From Gammaproteobacteria bacterium (GTDB taxonomy: Bacteria > Pseudomonadota > Gammaproteobacteria > DSM-19610), in NCBI GenBank assembly GCA_011374975.1, contig DRNU01000225.1:1-64000 (forward strand): 64,000 nt of DNA, written 5' to 3'. Position 1 is the first letter of the stretch. Each line of letters starts with the position of its first letter. The notes below the pieces were generated by a model. That model was not told the origin of the DNA. It worked only from the letters and a program-made list of their open reading frames with translations, and ran no database searches. Of the stretch, positions 42,125 through 52,699 are shown in pieces. Both the position numbers and the translations under genes were made by a program.

Positions 42125-44584
42125 ATGAGGTACTCCCCGATGGAGCAGAACGAAAACACCCCTGAAGAGAACAATAAAGAGACAGCGATCGTCCCGGTAC
42201 TTCCGCTGCGCGATGTGGTTGTCTATCCGCATATGGTCATTCCGCTGTTTGTCGGGCGGGAAAAATCCATTCGTGCGCTGGAAGCCGCCATGGATGACGA
42301 CAAGCGCATTCTGCTTGTGGCGCAAAAGAGCGCCGAGGTCGATGACCCCCAGGTCGAGGATATCCATGAAATCGGAACCCTGTCGACCATACTGCAATTA
42401 CTGAAACTCCCGGACGGTACCGTCAAGGTGCTGGTGGAAGGTGCGGAGCGTGCTTCTGTTGTGAAGTTCGAGACCACCGACGAATTCTTCTCCGCGCAGA
42501 TCGACCCCAAGGGTGCCGGCGAGCAGTCCGGCGAGCGCGAGGTCGAAGTGCTGATGCGTTCCCTGCTGACGCTGTTCGACCAGTATGTGAAACTGAACCG
42601 CAAGGTGCCGCCCGAGATACTGACTTCATTGTCGGGCATCGATGAGCCCGGCCGCCTGGCCGATACCATTGCCGCACACATGGCGCTCAAGCTGGACGAG
42701 AAACAGCGCATCCTGGAAATCGAGGACGTGCGTGAACGTCTCGAACACCTGATGGGTATCATCGAGGGCGAAATCGATGTGCTGCAGATCGAGAAGCGCA
42801 TCCGCGGCCGTGTCAAGCAGCAGATGGAAAAAAGCCAGCGCGAGTATTACCTCAACGAACAGATGAAAGCCATCCAGAAAGAACTGGGCGAGATGGACGA
42901 TGTGCCCAACGAAACGGATGAGCTGCAGGAGAAAATCGAAAAGGCCGGCATGAGCAAAGAGGCCAAGACCAAGGCGATGGCCGAGTTGAACAAGCTTAAG
43001 ATGATGTCGCCGATGTCGGCCGAGGCCACGGTGGTGCGCAACTACATCGACTGGCTGGTGAGTGCGCCCTGGAAAAAGCGCACCAAGATCCGCCACGACC
43101 TGGTACGTGCGCAGACGGTACTCGACGAAGACCACTACGGGCTGGACGAGGTCAAGGAACGTATCCTGGAATACCTCGCCGTGCAGCAGCGCGTGCGCAA
43201 GCTGAAAGGGCCTATCCTGTGCCTGGTAGGCCCCCCGGGGGTAGGCAAGACCTCACTGGGCCGTTCCATCGCCCGTGCGACCAATCGCAAGTTCACCCGC
43301 ATGTCGCTGGGTGGCGTGCGCGACGAGGCCGAGATACGCGGTCACCGCCGTACCTATATCGGTTCGCTGCCGGGCAAGATCATCCAGAACCTGTCCAAGG
43401 CCGGCGTGCGCAACCCGCTGTTCCTGCTGGACGAGATCGACAAGATGTCGATGGACTTCCGCGGCGATCCTTCTTCGGCCCTGCTGGAAGTGCTGGATCC
43501 CGAACAGAACAGCACCTTTGGCGACCATTACCTGGAAGTCGAATTCGACCTGTCCGATGTCATGTTCGTCGCGACTTCCAACTCGCTGAATATTCCGGGG
43601 CCGCTACTGGACCGCATGGAAGTTATCCGCATTCCCGGTTACACCGAGGACGAGAAGGTGAATATCGCGACCCGTTACCTGCTGCCCAAACAGGTCGGCA
43701 ACAACGGCCTCAAGGAACAGGAGCTGAGTATCGAGGATGATGCCATACGTGACATCGTGCGCTTCTATACCCGTGAAGCCGGTGTGCGTAACCTGGAACG
43801 CGAGATCGCCAAGATCTGCCGCAAAGTGGTCAAGGAACTGTTGCTAAGTGACGACGGTGAGAAAATTACCGTGTCGACGGAGAACCTGGAGAAGTACCTG
43901 GGCGTGAAACGTTTCCGCTACGGGCTGGCCGAAGAACACGACCAGATCGGGCAGGTGACGGGCCTGGCCTGGACCGAGGTGGGTGGCGAGCTGCTCAGTA
44001 TCGAAGCGACTATCGTGCCCGGCAAGGGACGCCTGATCCACACCGGCCAGCTGGGCGAGGTGATGCAGGAGTCCATCCAGGCTGCAACGACCGTGGTACG
44101 CAGCCGTGCCGAGGCACTGGGTATCGAGGAAGATTTCTACCAGAAATACGATATCCACGTGCACGTGCCGGAAGGTGCAACACCCAAGGACGGTCCCAGT
44201 GCCGGTGTCGGTATGTGCACCACGCTGGTATCCGCGCTGACCCGCATACCGGTGCGTGCCGATGTTGCCATGACCGGTGAGATCACGCTGCGCGGTGAAG
44301 TGTTGCCGATCGGCGGCCTGAAGGAAAAACTGCTGGCTGCACACCGTGGCGGTATCACCACCGTGCTGATCCCGGAAGAAAACCGCAAGGATCTCGCTGA
44401 AATCCCGGAAAACGTCAAGGAGAAGCTGGATATCCGCCCGGTGCGCTGGATCGATGAAGTGCTCGAGGTGGCGTTGCAGCATGCACCGGTACCGTTGACG
44501 GCTGAACCGGCCGCGAAAACGGAAGCAAAAGCAAAGGGAAAGGATAAGCCGGCCGGCAAGGGCAAGGCGCTCAGAACACACTGA
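42125..44584 (+). CDS. lon: ATP-dependent protease Lon
   Basis: [48 protein letters not shown]; alternative start 42140. Confidence 0.98.
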   Translation: MRYSPMEQNENTPEENNKETAIVPVLPLRDVVVYPHMVIPLFVGREKSIRALEAAMDDDKRILLVAQKSAEVDDPQVEDIHEIGTLSTILQLLKLPDGTVKVLVEGAERASVVKFETTDEFFSAQIDPKGAGEQSGEREVEVLMRSLLTLFDQYVKLNRKVPPEILTSLSGIDEPGRLADTIAAHMALKLDEKQRILEIEDVRERLEHLMGIIEGEIDVLQIEKRIRGRVKQQMEKSQREYYLNEQMKAIQKELGEMDDVPNETDELQEKIEKAGMSKEAKTKAMAELNKLKMMSPMSAEATVVRNYIDWLVSAPWKKRTKIRHDLVRAQTVLDEDHYGLDEVKERILEYLAVQQRVRKLKGPILCLVGPPGVGKTSLGRSIARATNRKFTRMSLGGVRDEAEIRGHRRTYIGSLPGKIIQNLSKAGVRNPLFLLDEIDKMSMDFRGDPSSALLEVLDPEQNSTFGDHYLEVEFDLSDVMFVATSNSLNIPGPLLDRMEVIRIPGYTEDEKVNIATRYLLPKQVGNNGLKEQELSIEDDAIRDIVRFYTREAGVRNLEREIAKICRKVVKELLLSDDGEKITVSTENLEKYLGVKRFRYGLAEEHDQIGQVTGLAWTEVGGELLSIEATIVPGKGRLIHTGQLGEVMQESIQAATTVVRSRAEALGIEEDFYQKYDIHVHVPEGATPKDGPSAGVGMCTTLVSALTRIPVRADVAMTGEITLRGEVLPIGGLKEKLLAAHRGGITTVLIPEENRKDLAEIPENVKEKLDIRPVRWIDEVLEVALQHAPVPLTAEPAAKTEAKAKGKDKPAGKGKALRTH

Positions 44585-44601
44585 CCAGCTGTACACAAAT
44601 T

Positions 44602-44656
44602 GCCCGCTTTCTGCGTAATCAGTATTCCTTTGCGCAGATAGCGGGCTTTTTATTTG
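44602..44656 (+). terminator. Rho-independent terminator of lon
   Basis: gcccgctttctgcg...cgcagatagcgggctttttattt. Confidence 0.75.
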
Positions 44657-44788
44657 ACGTATCCCGAACCCGCTTGGTATAAAGCCCGCCACAGACGTGT
44701 CGGGAGCCCTGAATAATCATTTCGCGGTTAAATCCTGTACACTTTTCTGTTCCAGATTAACTTACTCCTATGTTGAGGGTCGCACTCG

Positions 44789-45061
44789 ATGAATAAAGCT
44801 GAATTAATAGAAGCCGTTGCCAGTTCCGCAGATCTTTCCAAAGCAGACGCGACCCGGGCGGTGGATGCCGTGGTTGATAACATCACCGAGACCCTGCGCA
44901 AGGGCGACTCCGTGACACTGGTCGGCTTCGGAACCTTCGAGGTTCGTTCGCGCGCCGCGCGTGCCGGTCGCAATCCGCAGACCGGCGAGACGATCCAGAT
45001 CAAGGCCTCCAAGGCGCCTGCTTTCAAAGCTGGCAAAGCATTCAAGGATGCCGTAAACTAG
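44789..45061 (+). CDS. hupB: DNA-binding protein HU-beta
   Basis: [51 protein letters not shown]. Confidence 0.97.
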   Translation: MNKAELIEAVASSADLSKADATRAVDAVVDNITETLRKGDSVTLVGFGTFEVRSRAARAGRNPQTGETIQIKASKAPAFKAGKAFKDAVN

Positions 45062-45073
45062 CGCGCTTTCCTG

Positions 45074-45149
45074 GGGTGCTTAGCTCAGCTGGGAGAGCGT
45101 CGCCCTTACAAGGCGAATGTCGGGGGTTCGATCCCCTCAGCACCCACCA
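45074..45149 (+). tRNA. tRNA-Val (TAC)
   Basis: gggtgcttagctcagctgggagagcgtcgcccttacaaggcg...cagcacccacca. Confidence 0.95.
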
Positions 45150-45156
45150 GGGTTTT

Positions 45157-45233
45157 GGAGCGGTAGTTCAGCTGGTTAGAATACCGGCCTGTCACGCCGG
45201 GGGTCGCGGGTTCGAGTCCCGTCCGCTCCGCCA
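45157..45233 (+). tRNA. tRNA-Asp (GTC)
   Basis: ggagcggtagttcagctggttagaataccggcctgtcacgccgg...ccgctccgcca. Confidence 0.95.
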
Positions 45234-45241
45234 TCTACCAG

Positions 45242-45275
45242 AACGGGCGTCCGACAGGGCGCCCGTTTTTTTTTA
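45242..45275 (+). terminator. Rho-independent terminator after tRNA-Asp
   Basis: acgggcgtccgacagggcgcccgttttttttt. Confidence 0.88.
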
Positions 45276-45343
45276 CCGGTGCGCGTTACAATAGGCGCCG
45301 TAATTTTTACACTACAACAAGTACGAAACGGGAATACGTTGTC

Positions 45344-47254
45344 ATGTTGCAAGCAATGCGTGAAAAGGTCATGGGGGTTCTGGGCTGGATCGTTATCGGT
45401 CTGATCATTGTCACCTTTGCCCTGTTTGGCCTGGGCTCCTACCTGCAGGACAAGTCGCGGGCCTATGCGGCCAGGGTCAATGACGTGGAGATAACTCCGC
45501 GCGAACTCCAGGAGACCTACCAGCAGCAGCGTGCACGGATGGAACAGATGCTGGGCGATGCCTTTGACCCGGCATTGATCGACGAGGACAAGCTGAAGAG
45601 CCGTGCCCTGGAAGCGCTGATTGAAAAGCAGCTGCTGTTGCAGGCCTCGCAGGAAGCCGGCATGGCAATCAGTGACCAGTTACTGGCCGCGCGCATCCAC
45701 GCGATTCCTTCTCTCCAGGTCGACGGAAAATTTTCCGATACGGTATACCGGAACATGCTGACCCGGCAGGGGCTTGTTGCCGCTGAATTTGAAGCGTCGG
45801 TCAGGGCCGAATTGCAGGCGCAGCAGCTGATGAACGGTTTGTCGCAAACCACGTTCGTGACTGCTGAAGAAGTGGATAATGCGTACCGCCTGCAGGAACA
45901 GAAACGTGATTTCAGCTACATCGTTGTTGCCGCGGAACCGTTCAAGGCGGGAATCGAGCTCAGTGATGAGCAGATACAGGCCTATTACGACCAGCACAAG
46001 GCAGAATTTACCGTGCCGGAGCGCGTGCGCCTGTCCTACTTGCGATTGAATGGTGACGTGCTCGGCGAGGCTGTCGAAGTCAGTGAAGACGATCTGCTGG
46101 CCCACTACGAGGAAAGAAAACAGTCGCTGCTGACCCGGGAGCAGCGACGTGCCAGCCATATTCTGATCCAGGTGGAGCCGGGTGCCGATGCGGAAACCGT
46201 CAGCAAGGCCAGGGCCGAAGCGGAAAGCCTGTTGCAGAAGATCCACGCGGGCGAGGACTTTGCCGAGCTTGCCAAACAGCACTCCGATGATCCCGGTTCG
46301 GCAGCGCAGGGCGGTGACCTGGGTTTCTTCGAGCGTGGCGTTATGCTGCCGGAATTTGACGAAACCGTATTCACTATGAAAACCGGCGATGTCTCCGGGC
46401 CGGTCAAGACACAGTTCGGTTTTCACATCATCAAACTTACCGGTGTGCACGGCAGCAAAATCCCCACGCTGGAAGAAGTGCGTGCCGAACTGGTAAAAGA
46501 ACTGAAACAGCGCCGTATCGATGACATGTTTTACGAGCAGCTGGAACTGTTGACCGATACCAGTTACGAAACGCCGGATTCTCTCGCGGCAGCGGCAGAT
46601 GCGCTGGGGCTGGAAATACAGACGTCTGACTGGATTACACCGGACAAGGGAACCGGTATCGGCCAGTATCCCAAAGTACGTGCCGCTGCGTTCAGCGATG
46701 ACGTACTGGAAGGCGGTAACAACAGTGAACCTGTCGAGGTCGGCCCTGCCGATGCGATCGTGGTGCGCGTCGAGGAACGGGAGGCTGCACATCCCGCGCC
46801 GCTGGAAGATGTCAGGGATGCCATTGTCAGCAAGCTGAAGCATGAGCTGGCCGCGGAACAGGCGGCAGCCAAAGGTGCCGAACTGCTGCAGAAACTGGCT
46901 GCGGGCGAGTCACTGGAAGCACTGAAAGACCAGGATTATTTCACCTATCGCAATGCCGAGGCTGTTACGCGGGCCGCGTCCGGTTTCGATCCCGAGGTCG
47001 CGCGCGAGGCATTCCGGCTGCAGCGGCCGCCGGAGGGAGGTGCGCAGGACAAGGGTATCCAGCTAACCAGCGGTGATTACGCCGTTATTCACCTGACCGC
47101 GGTGGTCGATGGCGATCCGGCAACCATGCCGGAAAATGTCCGCACCCAGCTGACGCAGGTGTTTGAGAACATGCGTCGCGCAATGATGCTCTCTGTCCTG
47201 GTTGACGACTTGCGCTCACGTGCCGAGATCGTGATTCCGGAAGACACCCAGTAA
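45344..47254 (+). CDS. ppiD: Membrane-anchored periplasmic peptidyl-prolyl isomerase PpiD
   Basis: SurA_N + parvulin domain; downstream of hupB; N-term MLQAMREKVMGVLGWIVIGLIIVTFALFG. Confidence 0.93.
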   Translation: MLQAMREKVMGVLGWIVIGLIIVTFALFGLGSYLQDKSRAYAARVNDVEITPRELQETYQQQRARMEQMLGDAFDPALIDEDKLKSRALEALIEKQLLLQASQEAGMAISDQLLAARIHAIPSLQVDGKFSDTVYRNMLTRQGLVAAEFEASVRAELQAQQLMNGLSQTTFVTAEEVDNAYRLQEQKRDFSYIVVAAEPFKAGIELSDEQIQAYYDQHKAEFTVPERVRLSYLRLNGDVLGEAVEVSEDDLLAHYEERKQSLLTREQRRASHILIQVEPGADAETVSKARAEAESLLQKIHAGEDFAELAKQHSDDPGSAAQGGDLGFFERGVMLPEFDETVFTMKTGDVSGPVKTQFGFHIIKLTGVHGSKIPTLEEVRAELVKELKQRRIDDMFYEQLELLTDTSYETPDSLAAAADALGLEIQTSDWITPDKGTGIGQYPKVRAAAFSDDVLEGGNNSEPVEVGPADAIVVRVEEREAAHPAPLEDVRDAIVSKLKHELAAEQAAAKGAELLQKLAAGESLEALKDQDYFTYRNAEAVTRAASGFDPEVAREAFRLQRPPEGGAQDKGIQLTSGDYAVIHLTAVVDGDPATMPENVRTQLTQVFENMRRAMMLSVLVDDLRSRAEIVIPEDTQ

Positions 47255-47281
47255 CAACCCCTGATCACCGGATCTGTCACT

Positions 47282-48562
47282 ATGCGTATCAAACTTCACT
47301 GGCAGATTCTTATTGCCCTGCTGCTGGCAGTCATTGCCGGTCGGCTGAGCGGTACCGACGGCACCTTGCTGGGCATACCGTTGTACCCGGTCTACGTCTT
47401 CATCGGCGCGCTGTTCATGAATGCGCTGAAGATGCTCATCGTTCCGCTCATCATGTCGTCCATTATCACCGGGGTTGCCGGTATCGGCGATTCACGCGGT
47501 CTGGGACGGCTGGGTGGCAAGACCCTGCTGTTCTATATGACCACCAGCCTGCTGGCTATCCTGATCGGCCTGTTGTTCGTGAACCTGCTCAATCCCGGGA
47601 TCGTCAATGGCGAACCGGCTCGCCAGGTGCTGGGGCTGAGCCAGGAAGCGGCGGCCCTGGCCACCGAGAAAGTGCAGGGGCGCTCAGCTTCCGACCTGAC
47701 CGATGTGTTCCTGAGCATGGTGCCGCCCAACGTGGTGGCCGCCGCTGCCGACGGGCAGATGCTGGGGCTGATTTTCTTCAGCCTGCTGTTCGGGTTTTTC
47801 ATGACCCGTATCGATAAAGAGACTGGCAGCCTGCTGGGACGCTTCTGGCAGGGTGTCGCCGACGTCATGATGGGTATCACTACGCTGATCATGAAATTCG
47901 CGCCGCTGGGCGTGTTCGGCCTGGTGGCGAAGACGGTGGCCGGTATCGGCCCCGAGCAGCTCGATGACCTCGCGGTATCGCTGGGCACCTTTACCCTGAG
48001 TGTGTTGCTGGCGCTGGCGGTACATGTGCTTGTGACATTGCCGTTGATGCTGATATTTGTAGCGCGCGTCAACCCGCTGCGACACTACAAGGCCATGATG
48101 CCGGCGCTGCTGACGGCCTTCTCCACGGCGTCTTCATCCGCCACCCTGCCGCTGACCATGGAATGTGTGCAGGACAACGCCAAAGTTTCGACCCGCACCT
48201 CGAGTTTCGTCCTGCCACTCGGTGCCACGGTGAACATGGACGGGACAGCCTTGTACGAGTGCGTCGCGGCAATGTTTATTGCCCAGGCCTACGGGCTGGA
48301 GTTGAGCCTGACTACCCAGTTCACGGTGGTGCTGGTAGCGCTGCTGACTTCGGTCGGTGTGGCGGGTATTCCTGCCGCCAGCCTGGTGGCGATTACCATT
48401 ATTCTCACGACCATCGGGCTGCCCGCCGAGGCCATCGGTCTGATCCTGGCAGTGGATCGCATACTGGATATGTTCCGCACCTCGGTGAACGTGTTCAGCG
48501 ATTCCTGTGGCGCGGTGATTATCGCCCGCAGCGAAGGCGAGCAGGGTATCCTGAAAGGCTGA
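47282..48562 (+). CDS. Dicarboxylate/amino acid:cation symporter (DAACS/SDF)
   Basis: VPLIMSSIITGVAGIGD; STASSSATLPLTMECV; LPLGATVNMDGTALYE. Confidence 0.95.
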   Translation: MRIKLHWQILIALLLAVIAGRLSGTDGTLLGIPLYPVYVFIGALFMNALKMLIVPLIMSSIITGVAGIGDSRGLGRLGGKTLLFYMTTSLLAILIGLLFVNLLNPGIVNGEPARQVLGLSQEAAALATEKVQGRSASDLTDVFLSMVPPNVVAAAADGQMLGLIFFSLLFGFFMTRIDKETGSLLGRFWQGVADVMMGITTLIMKFAPLGVFGLVAKTVAGIGPEQLDDLAVSLGTFTLSVLLALAVHVLVTLPLMLIFVARVNPLRHYKAMMPALLTAFSTASSSATLPLTMECVQDNAKVSTRTSSFVLPLGATVNMDGTALYECVAAMFIAQAYGLELSLTTQFTVVLVALLTSVGVAGIPAASLVAITIILTTIGLPAEAIGLILAVDRILDMFRTSVNVFSDSCGAVIIARSEGEQGILKG

Positions 48563-48566
48563 TATT

Positions 48567-48619
48567 TGTGGGAGCGGCTTTCCAGCCGCGATAATCGCGG
48601 CTGGAAAGCCGCTCCCACA
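48567..48619. repeat. REP-like perfect palindrome, 26-bp arms, 1-nt centre
   Basis: tgtgggagcggctttccagccgcgat-a-atcgcggctggaaagccgctcccaca between convergent genes. Confidence 0.95.
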
Positions 48620-48627
48620 TATTAACA

Positions 48628-49413
48628 TTAGCCCAGCGGCGGCATGCCGGTGGTGTTATAGCCGGCATCCACGTAGGTCACTTCACCGGTAATGCCCGAA
48701 GCCAGGTCCGAGCACAGGAATGCGGCGGTATTACCCACTTCATCGATCGTCACATTGCGCCGCAGCGGTGCGGTCTTTTCCATCAGGTCCAGCATCTTGC
48801 GGAAATTGGTGATACCGGCGGCGGCCAGGGTGCGGATCGGCCCCGCGGAGATGGCGTTGACGCGGATACCGTCCGGCCCGAGGCTCTGTGCCATGTAGCG
48901 CACGTTGGCTTCCAGGCTGGCCTTGGCCAGGCCCATGACATTGTAGTTGGGCATGGTCTTCTCGGCGCCGTAGTAGCTCAGCGTCAGCAGCGAACCGTCG
49001 CGACCCTCCATCATGCGGCAACCGGCCTTGGCGAGCGCGGAAAAGCTGTAGGAGCTGATTTCATGCGCGACGCGGAAGCCTTCGCGGCTGACCGATTCGA
49101 GGTAGTCGCCTTCCAGCTCGGTGCGGGGTGCGAAAGCCACCGAGTGGACGATAATATCGAGATGATCCCAGTAATTGTCGAGGTGGTCGAAAACCGCATC
49201 GATTTCCTCGTCATTGGAGACGTCGCAGGGCACGGTGATTTCCGTGCCGCATTCGCCGGCCATTTTCTCCACGCGGTCGCGCAGCCGTTCATTCTGGTAG
49301 GTGAAGGCGAGTTCCGCGCCTTCCCGTTGCATGGCCCTGGCAATGCCCCAGGCAATGGACCGGTTGCTGGCGAGCCCGACGATGAGCGCACGTTTACCGC
49401 TTAGAAATCCCAT
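48628..49413 (-). CDS. fabI: Enoyl-[ACP] reductase (NADH)
   Basis: [27 protein letters not shown] pair: [27 protein letters not shown]. Confidence 0.97.
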   Translation of the reverse strand: MGFLSGKRALIVGLASNRSIAWGIARAMQREGAELAFTYQNERLRDRVEKMAGECGTEITVPCDVSNDEEIDAVFDHLDNYWDHLDIIVHSVAFAPRTELEGDYLESVSREGFRVAHEISSYSFSALAKAGCRMMEGRDGSLLTLSYYGAEKTMPNYNVMGLAKASLEANVRYMAQSLGPDGIRVNAISAGPIRTLAAAGITNFRKMLDLMEKTAPLRRNVTIDEVGNTAAFLCSDLASGITGEVTYVDAGYNTTGMPPLG

Positions 49414-49511
49414 GGCTGCTTATGACCTCTGCTGTATGATTCAGAGCGGTACGGTACCGGAAAAAAGCCGCCACTGGAAGACCCTGTGAATCCCGGGGTT
49501 CGCACCCTATA

Positions 49512-51722
49512 ATGCCGGAAATGCGTGCGCCAGAACCGCTGTCTAATCCGCTGAACCCCGTTGCCCGATGGATACTCTTCATCCTGGCCGGCGTTGTGCT
49601 CGCCGCCTGTAACGACCAGCCGTGGAACAGCCCCTATCCGCCGGACCAGGCGGGGGCGAATATTCTTTATTCCTCGTTCAACGCCCGGCCCAAGCACCTC
49701 GACCCCGCGCAATCCTACAGTGCCAACGAAGCGGTGTTTACCGGGCAGATCTACGAGCCGCCGCTGCAATACCATTTCCTGAAGCGCCCCTACCAGCTGG
49801 AGCCGCTGACAGTCACGGAAATGCCGCGCCCCTATTACCTGGATGCCGAAGGCCGGCGTCTCGCTGACGACACGGCCGTCGAGGATATTGCCTTCAGTGT
49901 CTATGACATCAGCATCCGGCCGGGCATCCGTTACCAGCCGCACCCGGCCTTTGCGCGTGACGGGCAGGGTGAGTATGCCTACCACCGGCTGGACGCGGCG
50001 GCCCTGGACGATGTTGAAAACCTGGACGACTTCCCGCTCAGCGGCAGTCGCGAGCTGATTGCCGCCGATTACGTCTACCAGGTCAAACGTCTCGCCCATC
50101 CGCGCCTGCATTCGCCGATATTCGGGCTGATGGCGGACTACATCGCTGGTCTCAAGGACTATGCCGTCACCCTGCGCGAGGCCGACAAGGCACTGCCGGA
50201 AGCCCGCGTGCTCGATCTCAACCAGTATCCCCTCAGCGGCGCACAGGTGCTGGACCGTTACCGTTACCGCATCACCGTGCGCGGCAAGTACCCGCAGTTC
50301 CAGTACTGGCTGGCGATGCCGTTCTTCGCGCCGGTGCCCTGGGAAGCGGATGTGTTCTACAGCCAGCCGGGTATGAAGGAGCGCAACATCAGCCTCGACT
50401 GGTACCCGGTCGGCACCGGCCCCTACATGCTGACGGTGAACAACCCCAACCGCCAGATGGTGCTGGAGCGCAACCCGAACTTTCACGGCGAGCGTTACCC
50501 TGACAGCGGAGAAGCCGGGGATGCAGAGGCCGGCTACCTGGACGATGCCGGGCGCGAACTGCCGTTTATCGACAAGGTGATCTACAGCCTGGAGAAAGAG
50601 GCTATTCCGACCTGGAACAAGTTCCTGCAAGGTTACTATGACGCGTCGGGCATCAGTTCCGACAGCTTCGACCAGGCGATCCAGGTCGGCGGGGGCGGTG
50701 ATATTTCACTGACGCCCGATCTGAAGGCCAGGGGTGTGCACCTGAATACCGCCGTTTCCACCTCGGTCTACTATATGGGCTTCAACATGCTCGACCCGGT
50801 GGTGGGGGGCGACAGCGAACGCGCCCGCCTGCTGCGCCGTGCCATTGCCATCGCCATGGACTACGAGGAATACATATCCATTTTTGCCAACGGCCGCGGC
50901 ATCCCGGCACAGAGTCCGTTGCCGCCGGAGATATTCGGTTTCCGTGAAGGGCAGGCCGGTATCAATAATTACGTCTATGCCTGGACGGAGCGCGGCCCGC
51001 AACGCAAGCCGATCGCGGAAGCGCGCCGCCTGCTCGCCGAAGCCGGTTATCCCGACGGGCGCGATATCAAGACCGGCAAGCCGCTGGTGCTGTACCTGGA
51101 TGCCACCGGCGGCGGTCCCGACGATTCGGCGCGCCAGAACTGGATACGCAAGCAGTTCGACAAACTCGATATCCAGCTGCAGATCCGTAACACCGACTAC
51201 AACCGTTTCCAGGACAAAATGCTGAAGGGCAGGGCGCAGATTTTCCAGTGGGGGTGGAATGCCGATTACCCCGACCCGGAGAATTTCCTGTTCCTGCTGT
51301 ACGGCAAGAACATCAAGTTCAAACACAACGGCGAGAACGCGGCCAACTATAAAAACCCCGAGTACGACCGCCTGTTCGAACAGATGAAGAACATGGAAAA
51401 CGGTCCGCAGCGCCAGCAGATCATCGACCGCATGATAGAGATCCTGCGCCACGATGCGCCCTGGGTATTCGGTTTTCATCCCAAGCAGTTTGTGCTGTAC
51501 CACGCCTGGTATTTCAACGCCAAGAGCAACCTGATGGCCAACAATACCCTGAAATACCGGCGCATCGACCCGCAACTGCGCGAGCAGCGACGTCATGAAT
51601 GGAACCAGCCGGTACTCTGGCCGCTGGGTCTTGTCGCGTTGTTGCTGGTCCTGATGGTGGTCCCGGCAGTGGTCAGTTACCGGCGCCACGAAAACCGGCG
51701 CGTGCAGACGGTGCAGTCCTGA
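49512..51722 (+). CDS. ABC transporter substrate-binding lipoprotein (SBP family 5) with C-terminal TM segment
   Basis: Lipobox LAGVVLAACND; SBP_bac_5 features; C-term WPLGLVALLLVLMVVPAVVSYRRHENRR. Confidence 0.9.
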   Translation: MPEMRAPEPLSNPLNPVARWILFILAGVVLAACNDQPWNSPYPPDQAGANILYSSFNARPKHLDPAQSYSANEAVFTGQIYEPPLQYHFLKRPYQLEPLTVTEMPRPYYLDAEGRRLADDTAVEDIAFSVYDISIRPGIRYQPHPAFARDGQGEYAYHRLDAAALDDVENLDDFPLSGSRELIAADYVYQVKRLAHPRLHSPIFGLMADYIAGLKDYAVTLREADKALPEARVLDLNQYPLSGAQVLDRYRYRITVRGKYPQFQYWLAMPFFAPVPWEADVFYSQPGMKERNISLDWYPVGTGPYMLTVNNPNRQMVLERNPNFHGERYPDSGEAGDAEAGYLDDAGRELPFIDKVIYSLEKEAIPTWNKFLQGYYDASGISSDSFDQAIQVGGGGDISLTPDLKARGVHLNTAVSTSVYYMGFNMLDPVVGGDSERARLLRRAIAIAMDYEEYISIFANGRGIPAQSPLPPEIFGFREGQAGINNYVYAWTERGPQRKPIAEARRLLAEAGYPDGRDIKTGKPLVLYLDATGGGPDDSARQNWIRKQFDKLDIQLQIRNTDYNRFQDKMLKGRAQIFQWGWNADYPDPENFLFLLYGKNIKFKHNGENAANYKNPEYDRLFEQMKNMENGPQRQQIIDRMIEILRHDAPWVFGFHPKQFVLYHAWYFNAKSNLMANNTLKYRRIDPQLREQRRHEWNQPVLWPLGLVALLLVLMVVPAVVSYRRHENRRVQTVQS

Positions 51723-52699
51723 TGTTTGCCTATATCATCCGCCGCACCCTGTATGCCATCCCGATCCTGATCGGCGTGAACATGATCACCTTCGTGCTGT
51801 TCTTCGTGGTGAACAGTCCCGATGACGTGGCGCGCATGAACCTGGGCATGAAACACGTTACCCCCGAGGCAATCGAAAAGTGGAAGGCCGATCACGGTTA
51901 CGACCAGCCGCTGCTGTATAACGCCGACGCGCCGGGTGTCGAGCGCCTCACCGATACCATATTCTTCGAGAAGTCCGTCAAGCTGTTCGCGTTTGAGTTC
52001 GGTTCCTCGGATGCCGGGCGTGACATCGGTGCGGATATCAGCGAGCGCATGTGGCCGAGCCTGGCCATTGCCGTGCCGACGCTGCTGCTGGGCCTGCTGG
52101 TGCACGTCAGCTTCGCCATGCTGCTGGCCTTTTTCCGCGGCACCTACCTCGACCTGTCCGGCGTTATCCTGTGCGTGGTGCTGATGTCGATATCCGGCCT
52201 ATTCTACATCATCGCCGGGCAGTACCTGTTCAGCAAACTGTTCCACCTGGTGCCGGTATCCGGCTACGAGCCGGGCTGGCAGGCCTGGCGTTTCGTTCTG
52301 CTGCCGGTACTGATCGGCGTGTTTTCCGGGCTGGGGGCCAGCGGGCGCTGGTACCGCACCATTTTCCTGGAAGAGATCAACCGCGATTATGTGCGCACCG
52401 CGCGCGCCAAGGGCCTGCCGGAACTGCGCCTGTTGTTCAGGCATGTGCTGAAGAATGCCATGGTACCGATCCTGACCGGCGTGGTGGTGATATTGCCGTT
52501 GCTGTTCATGGGCAGTCTGATCATGGAGTCCTTCTTCGGGATTCCCGGCCTCGGCAGCTACACCATCGAGGCAATCCAGAAACAGGACTTCGCCATCGTG
52601 CGCGCCATGGTGTTCCTGGGCTCGGTGCTGTACATCATCGGCCTGTTGCTGACCGACCTGTCCTACACGCTGGTCGACCCGAGGATACGCCTGTCATGA
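51722..52699 (+). CDS. Peptide ABC transporter permease (YejB-like)
   Basis: MFAYIIRRTLYAIPILIGVNMITFVLFF; EEINRDYVRTARAKGLPE EAA loop. Confidence 0.93.
   Translation: MFAYIIRRTLYAIPILIGVNMITFVLFFVVNSPDDVARMNLGMKHVTPEAIEKWKADHGYDQPLLYNADAPGVERLTDTIFFEKSVKLFAFEFGSSDAGRDIGADISERMWPSLAIAVPTLLLGLLVHVSFAMLLAFFRGTYLDLSGVILCVVLMSISGLFYIIAGQYLFSKLFHLVPVSGYEPGWQAWRFVLLPVLIGVFSGLGASGRWYRTIFLEEINRDYVRTARAKGLPELRLLFRHVLKNAMVPILTGVVVILPLLFMGSLIMESFFGIPGLGSYTIEAIQKQDFAIVRAMVFLGSVLYIIGLLLTDLSYTLVDPRIRLS

Noticed and set aside
41735-42397. 220-aa minus-strand ORF with SFRRRPESR...FCPAYAGMTG
   Set aside because: Typical spurious translation of an intergenic GTCATTCCGGC-type repeat, overlapping the lon start and clpX end.
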